From: an uncultured Clostridia bacterium
GTDB taxonomy: Bacteria; Bacillota; Clostridia; TANB77; CAG-508
Assembly: GCA_947167965.1 (NCBI GenBank)
Contig: CAMVJW010000001.1
Coordinates: 1 to 64,000 of the forward strand
Length of the DNA: 64,000 nucleotides
Reading direction: 5' to 3'
Under the pieces are notes generated by a model. That model ran no database searches. It was not told the DNA's origin and was given only the letters and a program-made list of their open reading frames with translations. Shown here in pieces: positions 37,607-48,104 of the stretch. Numbering within the stretch: position 1 is the first letter of the stretch; the number at the start of each line of letters is the position of its first letter. The translations under genes were made by a program, and so were the position numbers.

Positions 37607-38743
37607 TTATAAATTTTTATTCTTATTTTTTCTTAAGAATGAAGGTATGTCTAAATCATTTGATCCTGAAGTTATATCTTGATTTGATGGAATTGAAGAT
37701 GGTTTTTTCTCCCATGGTTTTGAATTAGATGAAATAGCTCCTATTTTTTCTAGCCCTGGTGTTTTATATGTATCTTGATCTTCAAAACCAGTAGCAATAA
37801 CTGTAATTTTTATTTCGTCATTCATGTTTGGATCTATAACTGTACCAAATATAATATTTGCTTCTGGGTCAACACTGCGTTGAATAAGTTCTGCAGCAGT
37901 ATTAACTTCTTGTAATCCTAAGTCTTCTCCACCAGTAATATTTATAATTACTCCTCTTGCTCCTTCTATTGATGTTTCTAATAGTGGACTTTGTATAGCT
38001 TCTTTAGCGGCATCTTCAGCTTTATTTTCTCCAGATGCATGTCCTGTACCCATATGTGCCATACCTGTATTTAACATTATTGTTTTAACATCAGCAAAGT
38101 CTAAGTTAACTGTACCTGTAACTGTAATTAAGTCTGAAATACCTTGTACACCTTGTCTTAATACATCATCAGCCATTAAGAAAGCTTCTGCCATAGATGT
38201 TTTTCTATCTATAATTTGAAGTAATTTATCATTAGGTATAACTATTAAAGTATCTACTTTAGATTTTAAGGCTTCTATTCCACGTTCTGCTTGAGCTAAT
38301 CTTTTTTTACCTTCAAATGTGAATGGTTTTGTAACAACACCTATTGTTAATATTCCCATTTCTTTTGCTAAACCTGCAACTATTGGAGCAGCACCTGTTC
38401 CAGTTCCTCCTCCCATACCGCAAGTAACAAATACCATATCAGCTCCTCTTAATACTTCTGATAATTCTGTTTTACTTTCTTCAGCTGATTGAGCACCAAT
38501 ATCTGGGTTAGCACCAGCACCTAATCCTCTTGTTATTTTTTCTCCAATTTGAATTTTTGTACTTGCTTTTGATTTTGCTAATGCTTGTCTATCAGTATTT
38601 ACTGCAATAAATTCAACTGATTTAATTCCTAAATCAAGCATTCTATTTACTGCATTGTTTCCTGCTCCTCCAACTCCTATTACTTTAATTGTAGCAGCTC
38701 CATCCATCATAGTTAAATTGCTGTTATCTTCATAATCCATCAT
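37607..38743 (-). CDS. ftsZ: Cell division GTPase FtsZ
   Basis: 378 residues. The tubulin homologue that forms the division ring. [13 protein letters not shown] and [16 protein letters not shown] (T4 GTP loop) bind [12 protein letters not shown] and FADVKTIM follow in the C-terminal domain. The conserved tail DIPSFLRK near the end binds FtsA. It is the last gene of the divIB-DUF881-DUF881-sbp-ftsA-ftsZ run and ends in a terminator. Confidence 0.97.
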   Translation of the reverse strand: MMDYEDNSNLTMMDGAATIKVIGVGGAGNNAVNRMLDLGIKSVEFIAVNTDRQALAKSKASTKIQIGEKITRGLGAGANPDIGAQSAEESKTELSEVLRGADMVFVTCGMGGGTGTGAAPIVAGLAKEMGILTIGVVTKPFTFEGKKRLAQAERGIEALKSKVDTLIVIPNDKLLQIIDRKTSMAEAFLMADDVLRQGVQGISDLITVTGTVNLDFADVKTIMLNTGMAHMGTGHASGENKAEDAAKEAIQSPLLETSIEGARGVIINITGGEDLGLQEVNTAAELIQRSVDPEANIIFGTVIDPNMNDEIKITVIATGFEDQDTYKTPGLEKIGAISSNSKPWEKKPSSIPSNQDITSGSNDLDIPSFLRKNKNKNL

Positions 38744-38827
38744 AATTTTTAATTCCTCCTAAATTTTTTATGTTTGCAACCCTTATTAATTGCGTATTGA
38801 ATTCATTGAAACTTATCAATGTATATT

Positions 38828-40060
38828 TTAACTGTAAAAAAACTCTTTTATTCTTGATAAAATCGTTCTCCATAATTCTTCTTTTGAATTTGTATCTATT
38901 TTACTTGATACCGATTTTGCAAATGGTCTTGATGCTATGTACCTTATTAATGCATAACATGTTCTATATTCAGGTTTGACTGTACTAACAGCTCTCCCTG
39001 TTGATGTTTTTACAGGGATATTTAATACTATTTTTCCTGCTACATCACTCTTATTAATGTTTATTATTCCTTGTCCTGTTAAAACCACATTATTGATTTT
39101 TGATTTTAATCCTTGATTTGTTATGTCTTTATTAATAATCGAGAAAATTTCTTCTATTCTTGCTTCCATTATTTCTATTAACTCAGAACTTTTTATTATT
39201 TTATTTCTAGTATCTGGGTCTTTGCAAGTATTTAATACTATCTCATTATCATTATCTATAAAAGATTTTAATGCTAGTCCATATTGTCTTTTTAATTTTT
39301 CCGCCTCATCTTCAGAAATGTTTAATACAAGTGCAACATCATGAGTTATGTTGTTTCCTCCAAGAGGTATTGTATTTGTATATCTAAAAACATTTCCTTC
39401 AAACACACCAATATCAGTGTTTTCTGCACCTATGTCTAGTAACATAATATTATCATATAATTCATTTTTATCTAATACTAAGTTTCTTTCTGCAAGTGTT
39501 ACTGGAATTATTCCATCAATTTCTATTCCAGCTTTTTTAAATATACTTGATATTTTTCTAATATAATTCTTTTCAGCAAGTATTACTTGTGCATTCATTG
39601 TAAATGATGATGCTAAATTTCCAACTGGATCAGATACTACTTTTCCATTATCTAGTATAATTTGATTAATATCTACATCTATTAATACTTGGTTATCTGG
39701 TACTTCTATATCTTTAACTTGCATTATGGCATTTTGTAAATCTTTTTGTGAAATACCTGAAAATTTATCTTTAACATCTTTTACTATACTGTTTTGAACT
39801 ATTGTAACATATTTACCTGGTATGGTTACATATGCTGAATTTATCTTTAACTCTGTTTCTTCTTCTGCTTGCTTGATAGCTTTTGAAATGCTTAAAGTAA
39901 TGTCATCTTCATCGACTATCTTGCCTTTTTTTAATCCATTACATTTATATGAGGTACAACATATTATTTCAATTTGCCCAAAGTTGTTAACTTCTCCTGC
40001 ACCTAGGCAAACTTTGGTTGTTCCAATGTCTATCCCCACTATGATATCACCAACTGCCAA
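38828..40060 (-). CDS. ftsA: Cell division protein FtsA
   Basis: 410 residues. Actin-like ATPase that tethers FtsZ to the membrane. IIVGIDIGTTKVCLGAGE is the phosphate-1 motif; MLLDIGAENTDIGVF is phosphate-2; VVLTGQGIININ is the adenosine motif. SHS2 (1C) domain at about residues 85-165. The C-terminal amphipathic helix (WRTILSRIKEFFYS) is the membrane anchor. Directly upstream of ftsZ, 84 bp gap. Confidence 0.95.
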   Translation of the reverse strand: MAVGDIIVGIDIGTTKVCLGAGEVNNFGQIEIICCTSYKCNGLKKGKIVDEDDITLSISKAIKQAEEETELKINSAYVTIPGKYVTIVQNSIVKDVKDKFSGISQKDLQNAIMQVKDIEVPDNQVLIDVDINQIILDNGKVVSDPVGNLASSFTMNAQVILAEKNYIRKISSIFKKAGIEIDGIIPVTLAERNLVLDKNELYDNIMLLDIGAENTDIGVFEGNVFRYTNTIPLGGNNITHDVALVLNISEDEAEKLKRQYGLALKSFIDNDNEIVLNTCKDPDTRNKIIKSSELIEIMEARIEEIFSIINKDITNQGLKSKINNVVLTGQGIININKSDVAGKIVLNIPVKTSTGRAVSTVKPEYRTCYALIRYIASRPFAKSVSSKIDTNSKEELWRTILSRIKEFFYS

Positions 40061-40183
40061 GATAATTCCTCCATATTTTTCAATCTATTTTTTACATGTT
40101 TATTTTATAATACATTTTTTGACAAATGTCAATAGGATTTGTTATGTTTTTGTAATATTTTTGTAATATAATTGTAATAAGTT

Positions 40184-40564
40184 TTAGACTTCTCTATTTA
40201 CTTTGTTTTTACGTTCTTCTATTTTTTTTGACCATTTTTCTATATAGTATTTTCTTATTATGGTTAAATTTAAAAACATTCTTCCAACAAATACTACAAT
40301 TGCTGCTAAATATATATCTACATTTAATCTAATTCCTAAATATGTTAGCAACATAGAAAGAATACTATTACAGAAAAATCCTGAAATAAATACTTTAAAA
40401 TCAAATTCTCCTTTTAAAGTTCCTGTAATTCCACCAAATACAGAATCAAGTGCTGCTACTATAGCAATTGCTAAATAACTTGAATATGTATAAGAAATAA
40501 TAGGAAGGTTAATACCAACAATCGCTCCTAAAATACACCCTATTAAAATTCCAATAGCTACCAT
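40184..40564 (-). CDS. Small basic protein Sbp (DUF1290)
   Basis: 126 residues with about four membrane helices and a basic end (WSKKIEERKNKVNREV). IGILIGCILGAIVGINLP and AALDSVFGGITGTLKGEFD are the DUF1290/Sbp signature. It sits between DUF881 and ftsA, the order in many Firmicutes. Role near the divisome unknown. Confidence 0.85.
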   Translation of the reverse strand: MVAIGILIGCILGAIVGINLPIISYTYSSYLAIAIVAALDSVFGGITGTLKGEFDFKVFISGFFCNSILSMLLTYLGIRLNVDIYLAAIVVFVGRMFLNLTIIRKYYIEKWSKKIEERKNKVNREV

Positions 40565-40565
40565 T

Positions 40566-41282
40566 TTATTCTTCCTCCTTTAAATATTTAGTTTCAAAGT
40601 TTCCATTATATTTTTGTATTGTTACCTTATTAGATTTTTGTACATCTACATTAACGCCATATGCTGTTAATATTGATTGATATCCTCCTTTTCCTGATAT
40701 ACAACTTTCTAAATAAGCTTTATTTCCTATAGCTTTTATAGTATATTCTTTGTCTCTTAAAAACCTACTATTTATCTTTTTTACTAATTCATCATTTAAA
40801 TCTACTATATCTGTTGAATTTACTACACGTTCATCATTAATAGATATTGCTTCTGCACCTGCATCTTTTAAATAATTTACTATACAAATTAAATCTATAG
40901 CTTCTACAATTGGTTCGTTTTCTGTTAATGTAATTATAATTCCTTCTCCTTCAACATCAGTTTTTCCAAGAGCCATTTCTAAGTTTTCAAGTTCTGCCTC
41001 TAATGTTTCTTTGGTCTTTTTATCTGAGTTTTTTTCTTCTTTATATGTTTTAATTGAATTTACAACTTCTTCATATTTTTGTTTTGTTTCTTCATATTTA
41101 GTTTTCCAATTTAAAAGAGCTTCTCTAAGTTCTGCTTCATTTAATGTATCTATATTTGTTTCTTCTCTTTCATTTACAACTTTAAATTGCATAAAAATAA
41201 TCATTGTAAGTAAAAAACATATTATTGATATTGTAACAATCATTATTTTTTTATCTTTACTCATTTTTTTCCTTCCCTTCAA
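40566..41282 (-). CDS. DUF881 protein 1
   Basis: 238 residues. One N-terminal helix (KIMIVTISIICFLLTMIIFM), a coiled coil (about 45-110), then the DUF881 globular part: EGEGIIITLTEN and DLICIVNYLKDAGAEAISIN, ending in KGGYQSILTAYGVNVDV. Bacillus YlxW/YlxX are relatives. It is paralogous to the next gene and 2 bp from sbp. Extracytoplasmic, thought to work beside the divisome. Confidence 0.87.
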   Translation of the reverse strand: MKGRKKMSKDKKIMIVTISIICFLLTMIIFMQFKVVNEREETNIDTLNEAELREALLNWKTKYEETKQKYEEVVNSIKTYKEEKNSDKKTKETLEAELENLEMALGKTDVEGEGIIITLTENEPIVEAIDLICIVNYLKDAGAEAISINDERVVNSTDIVDLNDELVKKINSRFLRDKEYTIKAIGNKAYLESCISGKGGYQSILTAYGVNVDVQKSNKVTIQKYNGNFETKYLKEEE

Positions 41283-41307
41283 AATATATAAAACTTATTC
41301 ATATTTA

Positions 41308-42036
41308 CTATTTAACTGTTTTTGCATATTTAAATGTATATACCCCAGTAAATTTTGGAATTTTAATATTTGAGTTTTTCTTTAACTCTACCATTTTTCC
41401 ATATTTGGTAAATGCTTCTAATGTTCCTCCTGGCCTATTTAATGTACTTAAAGATTCTGGAAGTCCTATTGCAAAAATCTGTATAGGCATATTGGTTTTT
41501 TTGCCATTTATAATTATTACATTTCCATCACAAGTAATTGCACTTGTATTTGTGATTCTCTCACCATTTATTGATATTGCTTCTGCTCCTGCATTTTTTA
41601 ATTCATTAATTACTTGTAATACATCTAAATCGTGGATTATTAGACTTTTTACCTCATCAAGTTCTAAATTTAAATTGTTTTTTCCATCTGATAGTGTTAT
41701 ATTAATTCCTTGTCCTGATACCGCTGTATTTCCTAATAATAGATTATCCTCTTTTATTTTGTTTTCTAGTTCTTTAAGTTCTTCATTATTTCCAGTTGCT
41801 TCTTGTCTAACTTTTGCAAGCTCTTTTTCTGCATTTTGTAGGTCGTTATACTGGTTTTCATATTTTTCTTTCATTTTTAAAACTTGTGCTTTTAAATTTC
41901 CTTCTTTTTGATTTCCACCTACTGTAGCTCCATTGTTTTTAACAGTTTTTATTTGAACTGCAATAGCAATCGAAAGCATAAAACACATTAAAGTTAAAAC
42001 AATTATCTCTTTTTTCTTTTTCATTGTTTTTCTCAT
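41308..42036 (-). CDS. DUF881 protein 2
   Basis: 242 residues, same plan as its neighbour: membrane helix at about 9-27 (IIVLTLMCFMLSIAIAVQI), coiled coil, SGQGINITLSDGKNNLN, then ELKNAGAEAISINGERIT. Tandem duplication of DUF881 genes upstream of sbp-ftsA is common in Clostridia. Confidence 0.87.
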   Translation of the reverse strand: MRKTMKKKKEIIVLTLMCFMLSIAIAVQIKTVKNNGATVGGNQKEGNLKAQVLKMKEKYENQYNDLQNAEKELAKVRQEATGNNEELKELENKIKEDNLLLGNTAVSGQGINITLSDGKNNLNLELDEVKSLIIHDLDVLQVINELKNAGAEAISINGERITNTSAITCDGNVIIINGKKTNMPIQIFAIGLPESLSTLNRPGGTLEAFTKYGKMVELKKNSNIKIPKFTGVYTFKYAKTVK

Positions 42037-42078
42037 TCCTTGTATATAAATATTTAGGTTTTTGTAGGTACCTATTAC

Positions 42079-43206
42079 CTATATGTTTTCTTCTCTAAAA
42101 AATGGCCTAAATCCTCCACTAATGTCTCCATTTACAAATATAGATCCCGTCTTGTCCTTTTCATTTTCTAGTATTTTTTTAACATAAAGCATTTTATTCG
42201 TAAGATTTTCTGCATCACCTATATATATTTTTTTATTTTGACTTTCTATATATATAATATATTCTTCTTTGTTTTCTATATTTATAGTTGATATTATGTT
42301 TTCTATTTCAATTGATTTAGCCGCATCTGCAATTTTGTTTATATTGTTTATTTCTTTTAAATTATCTGTATCTAATCTTTTTAAGTCTAATAACTTATTA
42401 GCATCTATTTTTAGTCCTACAATTATTGGCACTTCTTTTTTTACAGTTGAGTTTTCTAAAATATATCCATTTTTATCTATATAAATATAACTATTAATAA
42501 CATTTATTTGATATTTTATAATCCTTTCGGTAATATTTATTTGTACTGTAGATGGTAGTTTTCTTTTAAATTCCGCACTATCTATATATGAATTTTCTTT
42601 TATACTGTTTATATTCTTTTTATTTATCTTAAATATATTTTCTCCTGTTTTTATTCCAGATAGATTAATTACATTTTCTTTTGAAACATGATTTGTTCCT
42701 GTAACATCTATTTGTGTAATATTAAATATTGGTGCAACCAATGCAAACACAACTATTGCAATTATGATAGCTATTATTCCAAAAAAAGATACAATAATCT
42801 TTTTGACAATTCTTTTAGATTGTCTTTTTTGATTATTATTTATTATTTTGATATTCCTTTTATTTTTTTCATTTTTTTTGATATCCTTGCTGTATTTTCC
42901 TTTTGTATAGTTCTTTTCTTTTTTATTGTTAATCTTGTTTTTGTTTCTATTATTTTTTTCTTTTTTGGCGGTTTGATTTATTCCAATTACAATTTCATTA
43001 TCAAAGCTAAAACTATCATCATTTTGACGTGTTTCATTTGAGTTTGTTTTTTTGTTACTTTTTCTTTTTTGATTCTTTTCTATCTTTTCTTTTTTTTCTT
43101 TTTCATTTATTCTTTTTGTAACATATACTTTTTTGTCTCCATCTGTTACTTTTTGTAATTCATCTTCTGAAAAATATATTGTTTTACCATCTTTACTAAT
43201 ATTCAT
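42079..43206 (-). CDS. ftsQ: Cell division protein DivIB/FtsQ
   Basis: About 375 residues from ATG 43206 (AAGGTGAT upstream). A long basic, Asn/Lys-rich cytoplasmic tail (about 1-135), one helix (IVSFFGIIAIIIAIVVFAL), then a POTRA domain: IFNITQIDVTGTNHVSKENV, and the FtsQ beta domain from RKLPSTVQINITERIIKYQI. In complex with DivIC/FtsL it links septal wall synthesis to the ring. It heads the division operon. The unusually long polar tail is the only oddity. Confidence 0.87.
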   Translation of the reverse strand: MNISKDGKTIYFSEDELQKVTDGDKKVYVTKRINEKEKKEKIEKNQKRKSNKKTNSNETRQNDDSFSFDNEIVIGINQTAKKEKNNRNKNKINNKKEKNYTKGKYSKDIKKNEKNKRNIKIINNNQKRQSKRIVKKIIVSFFGIIAIIIAIVVFALVAPIFNITQIDVTGTNHVSKENVINLSGIKTGENIFKINKKNINSIKENSYIDSAEFKRKLPSTVQINITERIIKYQINVINSYIYIDKNGYILENSTVKKEVPIIVGLKIDANKLLDLKRLDTDNLKEINNINKIADAAKSIEIENIISTINIENKEEYIIYIESQNKKIYIGDAENLTNKMLYVKKILENEKDKTGSIFVNGDISGGFRPFFREENI

Positions 43207-43306
43207 ATTTATCACCTTCTTTTGAAAGTTCTAAAGCTAGCTGAATATACTTTAAATACTATTCAACCTAATTGCCATATTTTGCACATCATATTTTATA
43301 CTAAAG

Positions 43307-43343
43307 CAAAAAAAATAGCAATATTTTTTTGCTATTTTTTACC
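43307..43343 (-). terminator. Terminator after scpB
   Basis: AAAAAATAGCA / TGCTATTTTTT inverted repeat with T run on the minus strand, between scpB stop and ftsQ start. Confidence 0.75.
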
Positions 43344-43350
43344 TATTTTT

Positions 43351-43926
43351 TTATTCATTCTCAATATTTTTTTCTTCAATTAATTCATCAATTACAATTT
43401 GCTTATTTGAATCTAATTTATATTTTGGTAATTCAGGCAAATCTTTAAGTGAAGTATATCCAAACATTTTTAAAAACTCATTTGTAGTTTTATATCCCAT
43501 AGGTTTACCTGGTAAATCTAGTTTTCCTGCTTCTTCAATTAGCCCATATTCTAAAAGCTTATACATTGTACCGTCTACATTAACACCTCGAATTGCCTCG
43601 ATTTCTGATTTTGATATTCTAGGGTTATACGCAATTATAGAAAGTGTTTCTAATGCAGCATTAGAAAGTTTTGGATTACTTCTTTTATCTATTATTTTAC
43701 ATATATAGTCATAATATTTTTTATTGCTAGTAATTTGATAAGATTCATTAATTTTAATAATTTCAAATCCACGCGAATTATCTTTGTATTCTAAGTTCAT
43801 TTTATGTATTATTTCTTCTAACTCATCTTTAGATTTTTCTAAAACAAGTTGTAAATCTTTTATTTCAACTGGATTTCCAGCTGCAAATAATATTGCTTCT
43901 ATTATTCCTTTAATATCCGAATCCAT
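43351..43926 (-). CDS. scpB: Segregation and condensation protein B
   Basis: 191 residues. Two winged-helix domains: GIIEAILFAAGNPVEIKDL (first) and ALETLSIIAYNPRISKSEIE with GLIEEAGKLDLPGKPMGYKT (second), as in ScpB. It binds ScpA and SMC to condense DNA. scpA is not adjacent. Acidic tail. Confidence 0.93.
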   Translation of the reverse strand: MDSDIKGIIEAILFAAGNPVEIKDLQLVLEKSKDELEEIIHKMNLEYKDNSRGFEIIKINESYQITSNKKYYDYICKIIDKRSNPKLSNAALETLSIIAYNPRISKSEIEAIRGVNVDGTMYKLLEYGLIEEAGKLDLPGKPMGYKTTNEFLKMFGYTSLKDLPELPKYKLDSNKQIVIDELIEEKNIENE

Positions 43927-43966
43927 TTATTAATCCTTCCTTTTTATAAAGATAAAAGTTCTATCT

Positions 43967-45352
43967 TTATATAATTTCTGCTATTATATCATAATCTACT
44001 ATATCTACTATTACACAATTTACAAATTGATTAATCATTTTTTCATTGTGTCTATCTCTTCTTATAAATACAACTCCATCTTCTTCCGGAACATCATTTT
44101 TAGTTCTTCCTATCAAATATTTTTTATCAAATGAAATATTCTCTACTAAAACTTCTATACTTTTTCCAATGTTTTTTTCCAAATTTTCTCTTGAAATTAT
44201 TTGCTGTAAACTCATTATTTTATTTAACCTAAACTGTTTAGTCTTATAATGAATTTGATTTTTCATTTTACTAGCTGGTGTTCCTTCTTCTTTAGAATAG
44301 CTAAAGGCCCCTAATTTGTCAAATTTTATTTTGTCTATAAATCTATATAGTTCTTCAAAGGTTTCCTTGGTCTCTCCCGGAAAGCCAACAATTAAGCTTG
44401 TTCTTAAAACTACCTCTGGAATTTCTTTTCTAATTTTAGCGATTAATTTTTCTATATTCTCCTTTGTCGTCTTTCTATTCATCTTTTTTAATATTTCATT
44501 TGAAATATGTTGAATTGGAATATCAAAGTATTTACATATTTTATCATTTTCTTTAACAACCTTAATAAGTTCATCTGTTATTCCTTCTGGATAACTATAT
44601 AAAAATCTAATCCACTTAAATTCTTTGATTTTAGATAGTTCGCTTAATAACTCTGCAAGTTTTGACTCTCCATATAAATCAATCCCATATTTTGTCGTAT
44701 CTTGCGCAATAACTATGATTTCTTTTATTCCTTTTTTAGCAAGCATATTTGCTTCTTCTAATATATCTTCCATAGGTCTACTTACAAATAAACCTCGAAT
44801 ATATGGAATTGCACAATATGTGCACATATTACTACATCCTTCTCCTATTTTTAAATATGCATAATTTGATCCAGTTGAAATTTCTCTTACTAAATATTCT
44901 TTTTCTGCAAACATAGGAAGCTTTTTTATTGACTTAGTCTCTTTTGAATTATCACTTTTTATCGCTCTTTCATATTTTTTAATTTTATTTTTATCTTTAT
45001 CTTTTTCAATTAATTCTACTATTTTATTCCAAAAGCTATCATATTCGTCTATTTTTATAAAACAGTCTACTTCAGGTAAACTTTTTATCAAATCTTTATA
45101 ATATCTTTGTACTAAACAACCAATAACAACTAAGTATTTACAATTTTTATCTTTATATTCTGCCATTTCTAAAATAGTGTTTATTGCTTCAACTTTTGCA
45201 GATTCTATAAATCCACATGTATTTATTACAATAATATCTGCCTTTTTTGGGTCATTTATTATATTAAATTTATGTTCTTTGAATTTACCAATTACTACTT
45301 CTGTGTCAATTAAGTTTTTACTGCATCCTAGTGATACAAATCCTACGTTCAT
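43967..45352 (-). CDS. rimO: Ribosomal protein S12 methylthiotransferase RimO
   Basis: 461 residues. MNVGFVSLGCSKNLIDTEV, VINTCGFIESAKVEAIN and VIGCLVQRYYKDLIKSLP hold the three N-terminal cluster Cys; NMCTYCAIPYIRG is the radical-SAM motif. C-terminal TRAM domain ending VDIVDYDIIAEII. It adds a methylthio group to Asp of S12. Same family as MtaB, but its glycine before Cys (VIGCLVQ) is encoded normally as GGA/GGT. This contrast helps show that MtaB VGCY is the same position. Confidence 0.93.
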   Translation of the reverse strand: MNVGFVSLGCSKNLIDTEVVIGKFKEHKFNIINDPKKADIIVINTCGFIESAKVEAINTILEMAEYKDKNCKYLVVIGCLVQRYYKDLIKSLPEVDCFIKIDEYDSFWNKIVELIEKDKDKNKIKKYERAIKSDNSKETKSIKKLPMFAEKEYLVREISTGSNYAYLKIGEGCSNMCTYCAIPYIRGLFVSRPMEDILEEANMLAKKGIKEIIVIAQDTTKYGIDLYGESKLAELLSELSKIKEFKWIRFLYSYPEGITDELIKVVKENDKICKYFDIPIQHISNEILKKMNRKTTKENIEKLIAKIRKEIPEVVLRTSLIVGFPGETKETFEELYRFIDKIKFDKLGAFSYSKEEGTPASKMKNQIHYKTKQFRLNKIMSLQQIISRENLEKNIGKSIEVLVENISFDKKYLIGRTKNDVPEEDGVVFIRRDRHNEKMINQFVNCVIVDIVDYDIIAEII

Positions 45353-45353
45353 T

Positions 45354-45608
45354 CTATGTATTTGCTCCTTTTTCTTTTTTTAATATTTTTACTCTAAACT
45401 TTACCAAAATAATATCAAATACCAAGCTTATCATTCCCAACATTACCGAAGCAATTTTTGCTTTTTCAATTTGTTCTTCTGTTGGATACAGTTCAAATGA
45501 TCCATGAAAAAAATAATATATTGAAAACATAAGGCATATAGAAACAAATAAAATTAAACAATCCAATACTATTTTTAATATTATTTTAATTATTAAATAT
45601 GCATTCAT
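45354..45608 (-). CDS. Small two-helix membrane protein
   Basis: 84 residues with two hydrophobic helices (IVLDCLILFVSICLMFSIYY and IASVMLGMISLVFDIILV) joined by an acidic loop, basic end. No family recognised. It fits snugly between rarA and rimO (4 bp and 1 bp), so it is probably co-transcribed. Confidence 0.55.
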   Translation of the reverse strand: MNAYLIIKIILKIVLDCLILFVSICLMFSIYYFFHGSFELYPTEEQIEKAKIASVMLGMISLVFDIILVKFRVKILKKEKGANT

Positions 45609-45612
45609 ACTG

Positions 45613-46866
45613 TTATTCCTCTTTCATATCACAATTTTCATCCTTTAAATAATATTTTGTTCCTATCATCTTATCTGGCAAATACTGTTGCTCCACATAG
45701 TGTCCTGGAAAATCATGTGGATATAAGTAACCTTGATGATATCCTAAACTTTCCATTTGTTTTACAGGTGCATTTCTTATATGCATTGGAACTTCACCAG
45801 TATCCTTTGTTCTTACATCTTCTAATGCTTTATCAATTGCTAAATATGATGCATTTGATTTTTTAGATTCTGCAACATAAACTGCAGCTTCTGCTAAAAT
45901 AATTCTTGCTTCTGGCATTCCAACCATATTAACAGCTTGCATTGCAGAATTTGCAACAACTAACGCATTAGGGTTTGCCATTCCAACATCTTCTGAACTA
46001 CAAATTACAATCCTTCTTGCTAAAAACATTGGGTCTTCTCCTGCATTTAGCGCTCTTGCTAAATAAAAAACTGCTGCATCTGGATCAGATCCTCTCATTG
46101 ATTTTATAAATGCACTTATATTGTCATAATGTGAATCTCCATTTTTATCAAATACTGCTTTTTTATCTTGAATACAATTTTTTAATATTTCGTCTGTTAT
46201 ATTAATTGCACCATTTTCATCCATTTGTGTTGTAAGCACTGCAATTTCAAGTGAATTAAGTGCTGTTCTAACATCTCCATTTGAAATTGCACTAAGCTTT
46301 TTTAGAGTATTGTCTTCAATATTTATGTTATACTCTCCAAGACCTTCTGGCTTTTTTAGTGCCATTTTTAAAACTTTAAATATATCGTCTTCACTCAATG
46401 GTTCTAACTTTACTACCATAGAACGAGATATCAAAGCTTTATTTACTTCAAAATATGGATTTTCTGTTGTTGCACCAATTAAAATTATAGTTCCGTTTTC
46501 AACAAATGGAAGAAGTGCATCTTGTTGAAGTTTATTAAATCTATGTATTTCGTCTATAAATAAAATTGCTTTTCCTTTGGGATTTAACATATAATTTTTA
46601 GTTTCTTCAATAACTGCTTTAATATCTGCGACACCAGCAGTTACGGCATTTATTTTATAAAATTTATATGATGTTGTTTCACTTATAACTTTAGCAAGTG
46701 ATGTTTTACCACAACCAGGAGGTCCAAATAGAATAAGTGATGATAATCTATCTGCTTTTATTGTTCTATATAATAATTTATCTTTTCCTAAAATGTGTTC
46801 TTGACCAACATACTCTTCTAGAGTTTTAGGCCTAACACGAAAAGCAAGTGGTTGATTTTGATTCAT
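45613..46866 (-). CDS. rarA: Replication-associated recombination protein RarA/MgsA
   Basis: 417 residues. AAA+ ATPase with ILFGPPGCGKTSLAKVIS (Walker A) and ILFIDEIHRFNKLQQDALLP (Walker B), then GATTENPYFEVN (sensor 1). The C-terminal tetramerisation domain has RGSDPDAAVFYLARAL and ICSSEDVGMANPNALV. It acts at stalled replication forks. Stop of queA and start of rarA touch (1 bp), so they share a transcript. Confidence 0.92.
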   Translation of the reverse strand: MNQNQPLAFRVRPKTLEEYVGQEHILGKDKLLYRTIKADRLSSLILFGPPGCGKTSLAKVISETTSYKFYKINAVTAGVADIKAVIEETKNYMLNPKGKAILFIDEIHRFNKLQQDALLPFVENGTIILIGATTENPYFEVNKALISRSMVVKLEPLSEDDIFKVLKMALKKPEGLGEYNINIEDNTLKKLSAISNGDVRTALNSLEIAVLTTQMDENGAINITDEILKNCIQDKKAVFDKNGDSHYDNISAFIKSMRGSDPDAAVFYLARALNAGEDPMFLARRIVICSSEDVGMANPNALVVANSAMQAVNMVGMPEARIILAEAAVYVAESKKSNASYLAIDKALEDVRTKDTGEVPMHIRNAPVKQMESLGYHQGYLYPHDFPGHYVEQQYLPDKMIGTKYYLKDENCDMKEE

Positions 46867-47901
46867 TTATTTGTCTCCCTTTATAAACATTGCATCTCCA
46901 AAGCTAAAAAATCTGTACTTATTGTCTACTGCCTCTTTATATGCTTTTAAAATAAACTCTCTATCAGCAAAAGCTGAAACAAGCATTAATAATGTTGATT
47001 TTGGCAAATGGAAATTTGTAATTAGACTATCAATACATTTAAACTTATACCCAGGATATATGTATATTCCTGTGTCTCCTTCTTGTGGTTCAACCATTCC
47101 TGTTTTTTCATCTGCAATTGTTTCTAAAACTCTACATGATGTAGTTCCAACTGCAATTACTCTTTTGCCATTTTTCTTTGCTTCATTTATTTTCTTGCAA
47201 TCTTCTTCTTTTATATAAAAATGCTCTGTATGCATTTTATGGTCTTCTATATTTTCTTCTTTTACAGGTCTAAATGTACCTATTCCAACATGAAGTGTAA
47301 CATTTGCAATGCTTATACCTTTATCCTCTATTTGTTTTAATAAGTCAGGTGTAAAATGTAGCCCTGCTGTTGGGGCAGCTGCTGAACCCTTATATCTTGC
47401 ATATACAGTTTGATATCTATCTTTATCTTTTAAACTTTCGTGAATATATGGTGGAAGTGGCATTAAACCTATTTGATCTAATATTTCGTTAAAAATTCCT
47501 TGATATGTAAATTTTACTTTTCTAGTTCCACCTTCCATTATGTCTAATATTTCTGCTTCTAATAACCCATCTCCAAATAAGACTTTAGTTCCAGGCTTTA
47601 ATTTATTTCCTGGTCTTACAATTGATTCCCATATATCTCCTTCAATTTGTTTTAATAATACAAATTCAACATTGGCTCCTGTTTCTTTTTTTCCATATAA
47701 TCTTGCAGGAATTACTTTTGTATTGTTTCTAACCAAGCAGTCTCCTGGGGCTAAATATTCAATTATATCTTTAAATACTTTATGTTCTATTGTTTTTTTA
47801 CTTTTATCTACTACTAATAAGCGAGATTCATCTCTTTTTTCTATTGGAACTTGTGCAATTAGTTCTTCTGGTAAATAGTAGTCAAATTCTTCTAGTTTCA
47901 T
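46867..47901 (-). CDS. queA: S-adenosylmethionine:tRNA ribosyltransferase-isomerase QueA
   Basis: 344 residues. [20 protein letters not shown] opens it; [15 protein letters not shown] is the SAM-binding motif, [13 protein letters not shown] and TTSCRVLET follow. It makes epoxyqueuosine on tRNA position 34 (anticodon GUN). tgt is not adjacent in this window. It is followed at once by rarA. Confidence 0.95.
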   Translation of the reverse strand: MKLEEFDYYLPEELIAQVPIEKRDESRLLVVDKSKKTIEHKVFKDIIEYLAPGDCLVRNNTKVIPARLYGKKETGANVEFVLLKQIEGDIWESIVRPGNKLKPGTKVLFGDGLLEAEILDIMEGGTRKVKFTYQGIFNEILDQIGLMPLPPYIHESLKDKDRYQTVYARYKGSAAAPTAGLHFTPDLLKQIEDKGISIANVTLHVGIGTFRPVKEENIEDHKMHTEHFYIKEEDCKKINEAKKNGKRVIAVGTTSCRVLETIADEKTGMVEPQEGDTGIYIYPGYKFKCIDSLITNFHLPKSTLLMLVSAFADREFILKAYKEAVDNKYRFFSFGDAMFIKGDK

Positions 47902-48104
47902 TTATGTTTCCTTTCCATGTCCTATTTTAGTACTACACTAATTCAATAATACTTACGTCAAATATTTATTATCTAATCTTTTTACTATAATTTTATGTTT
48001 AATATTTTACAATAATTTATGTAAAAAAACAAGTGTTTTAGTTTGTTTTTTTATTGAAGCATTTTTTATTTTTTGGTATAATCTGGAAAAGGAGGAATGA
48101 AATT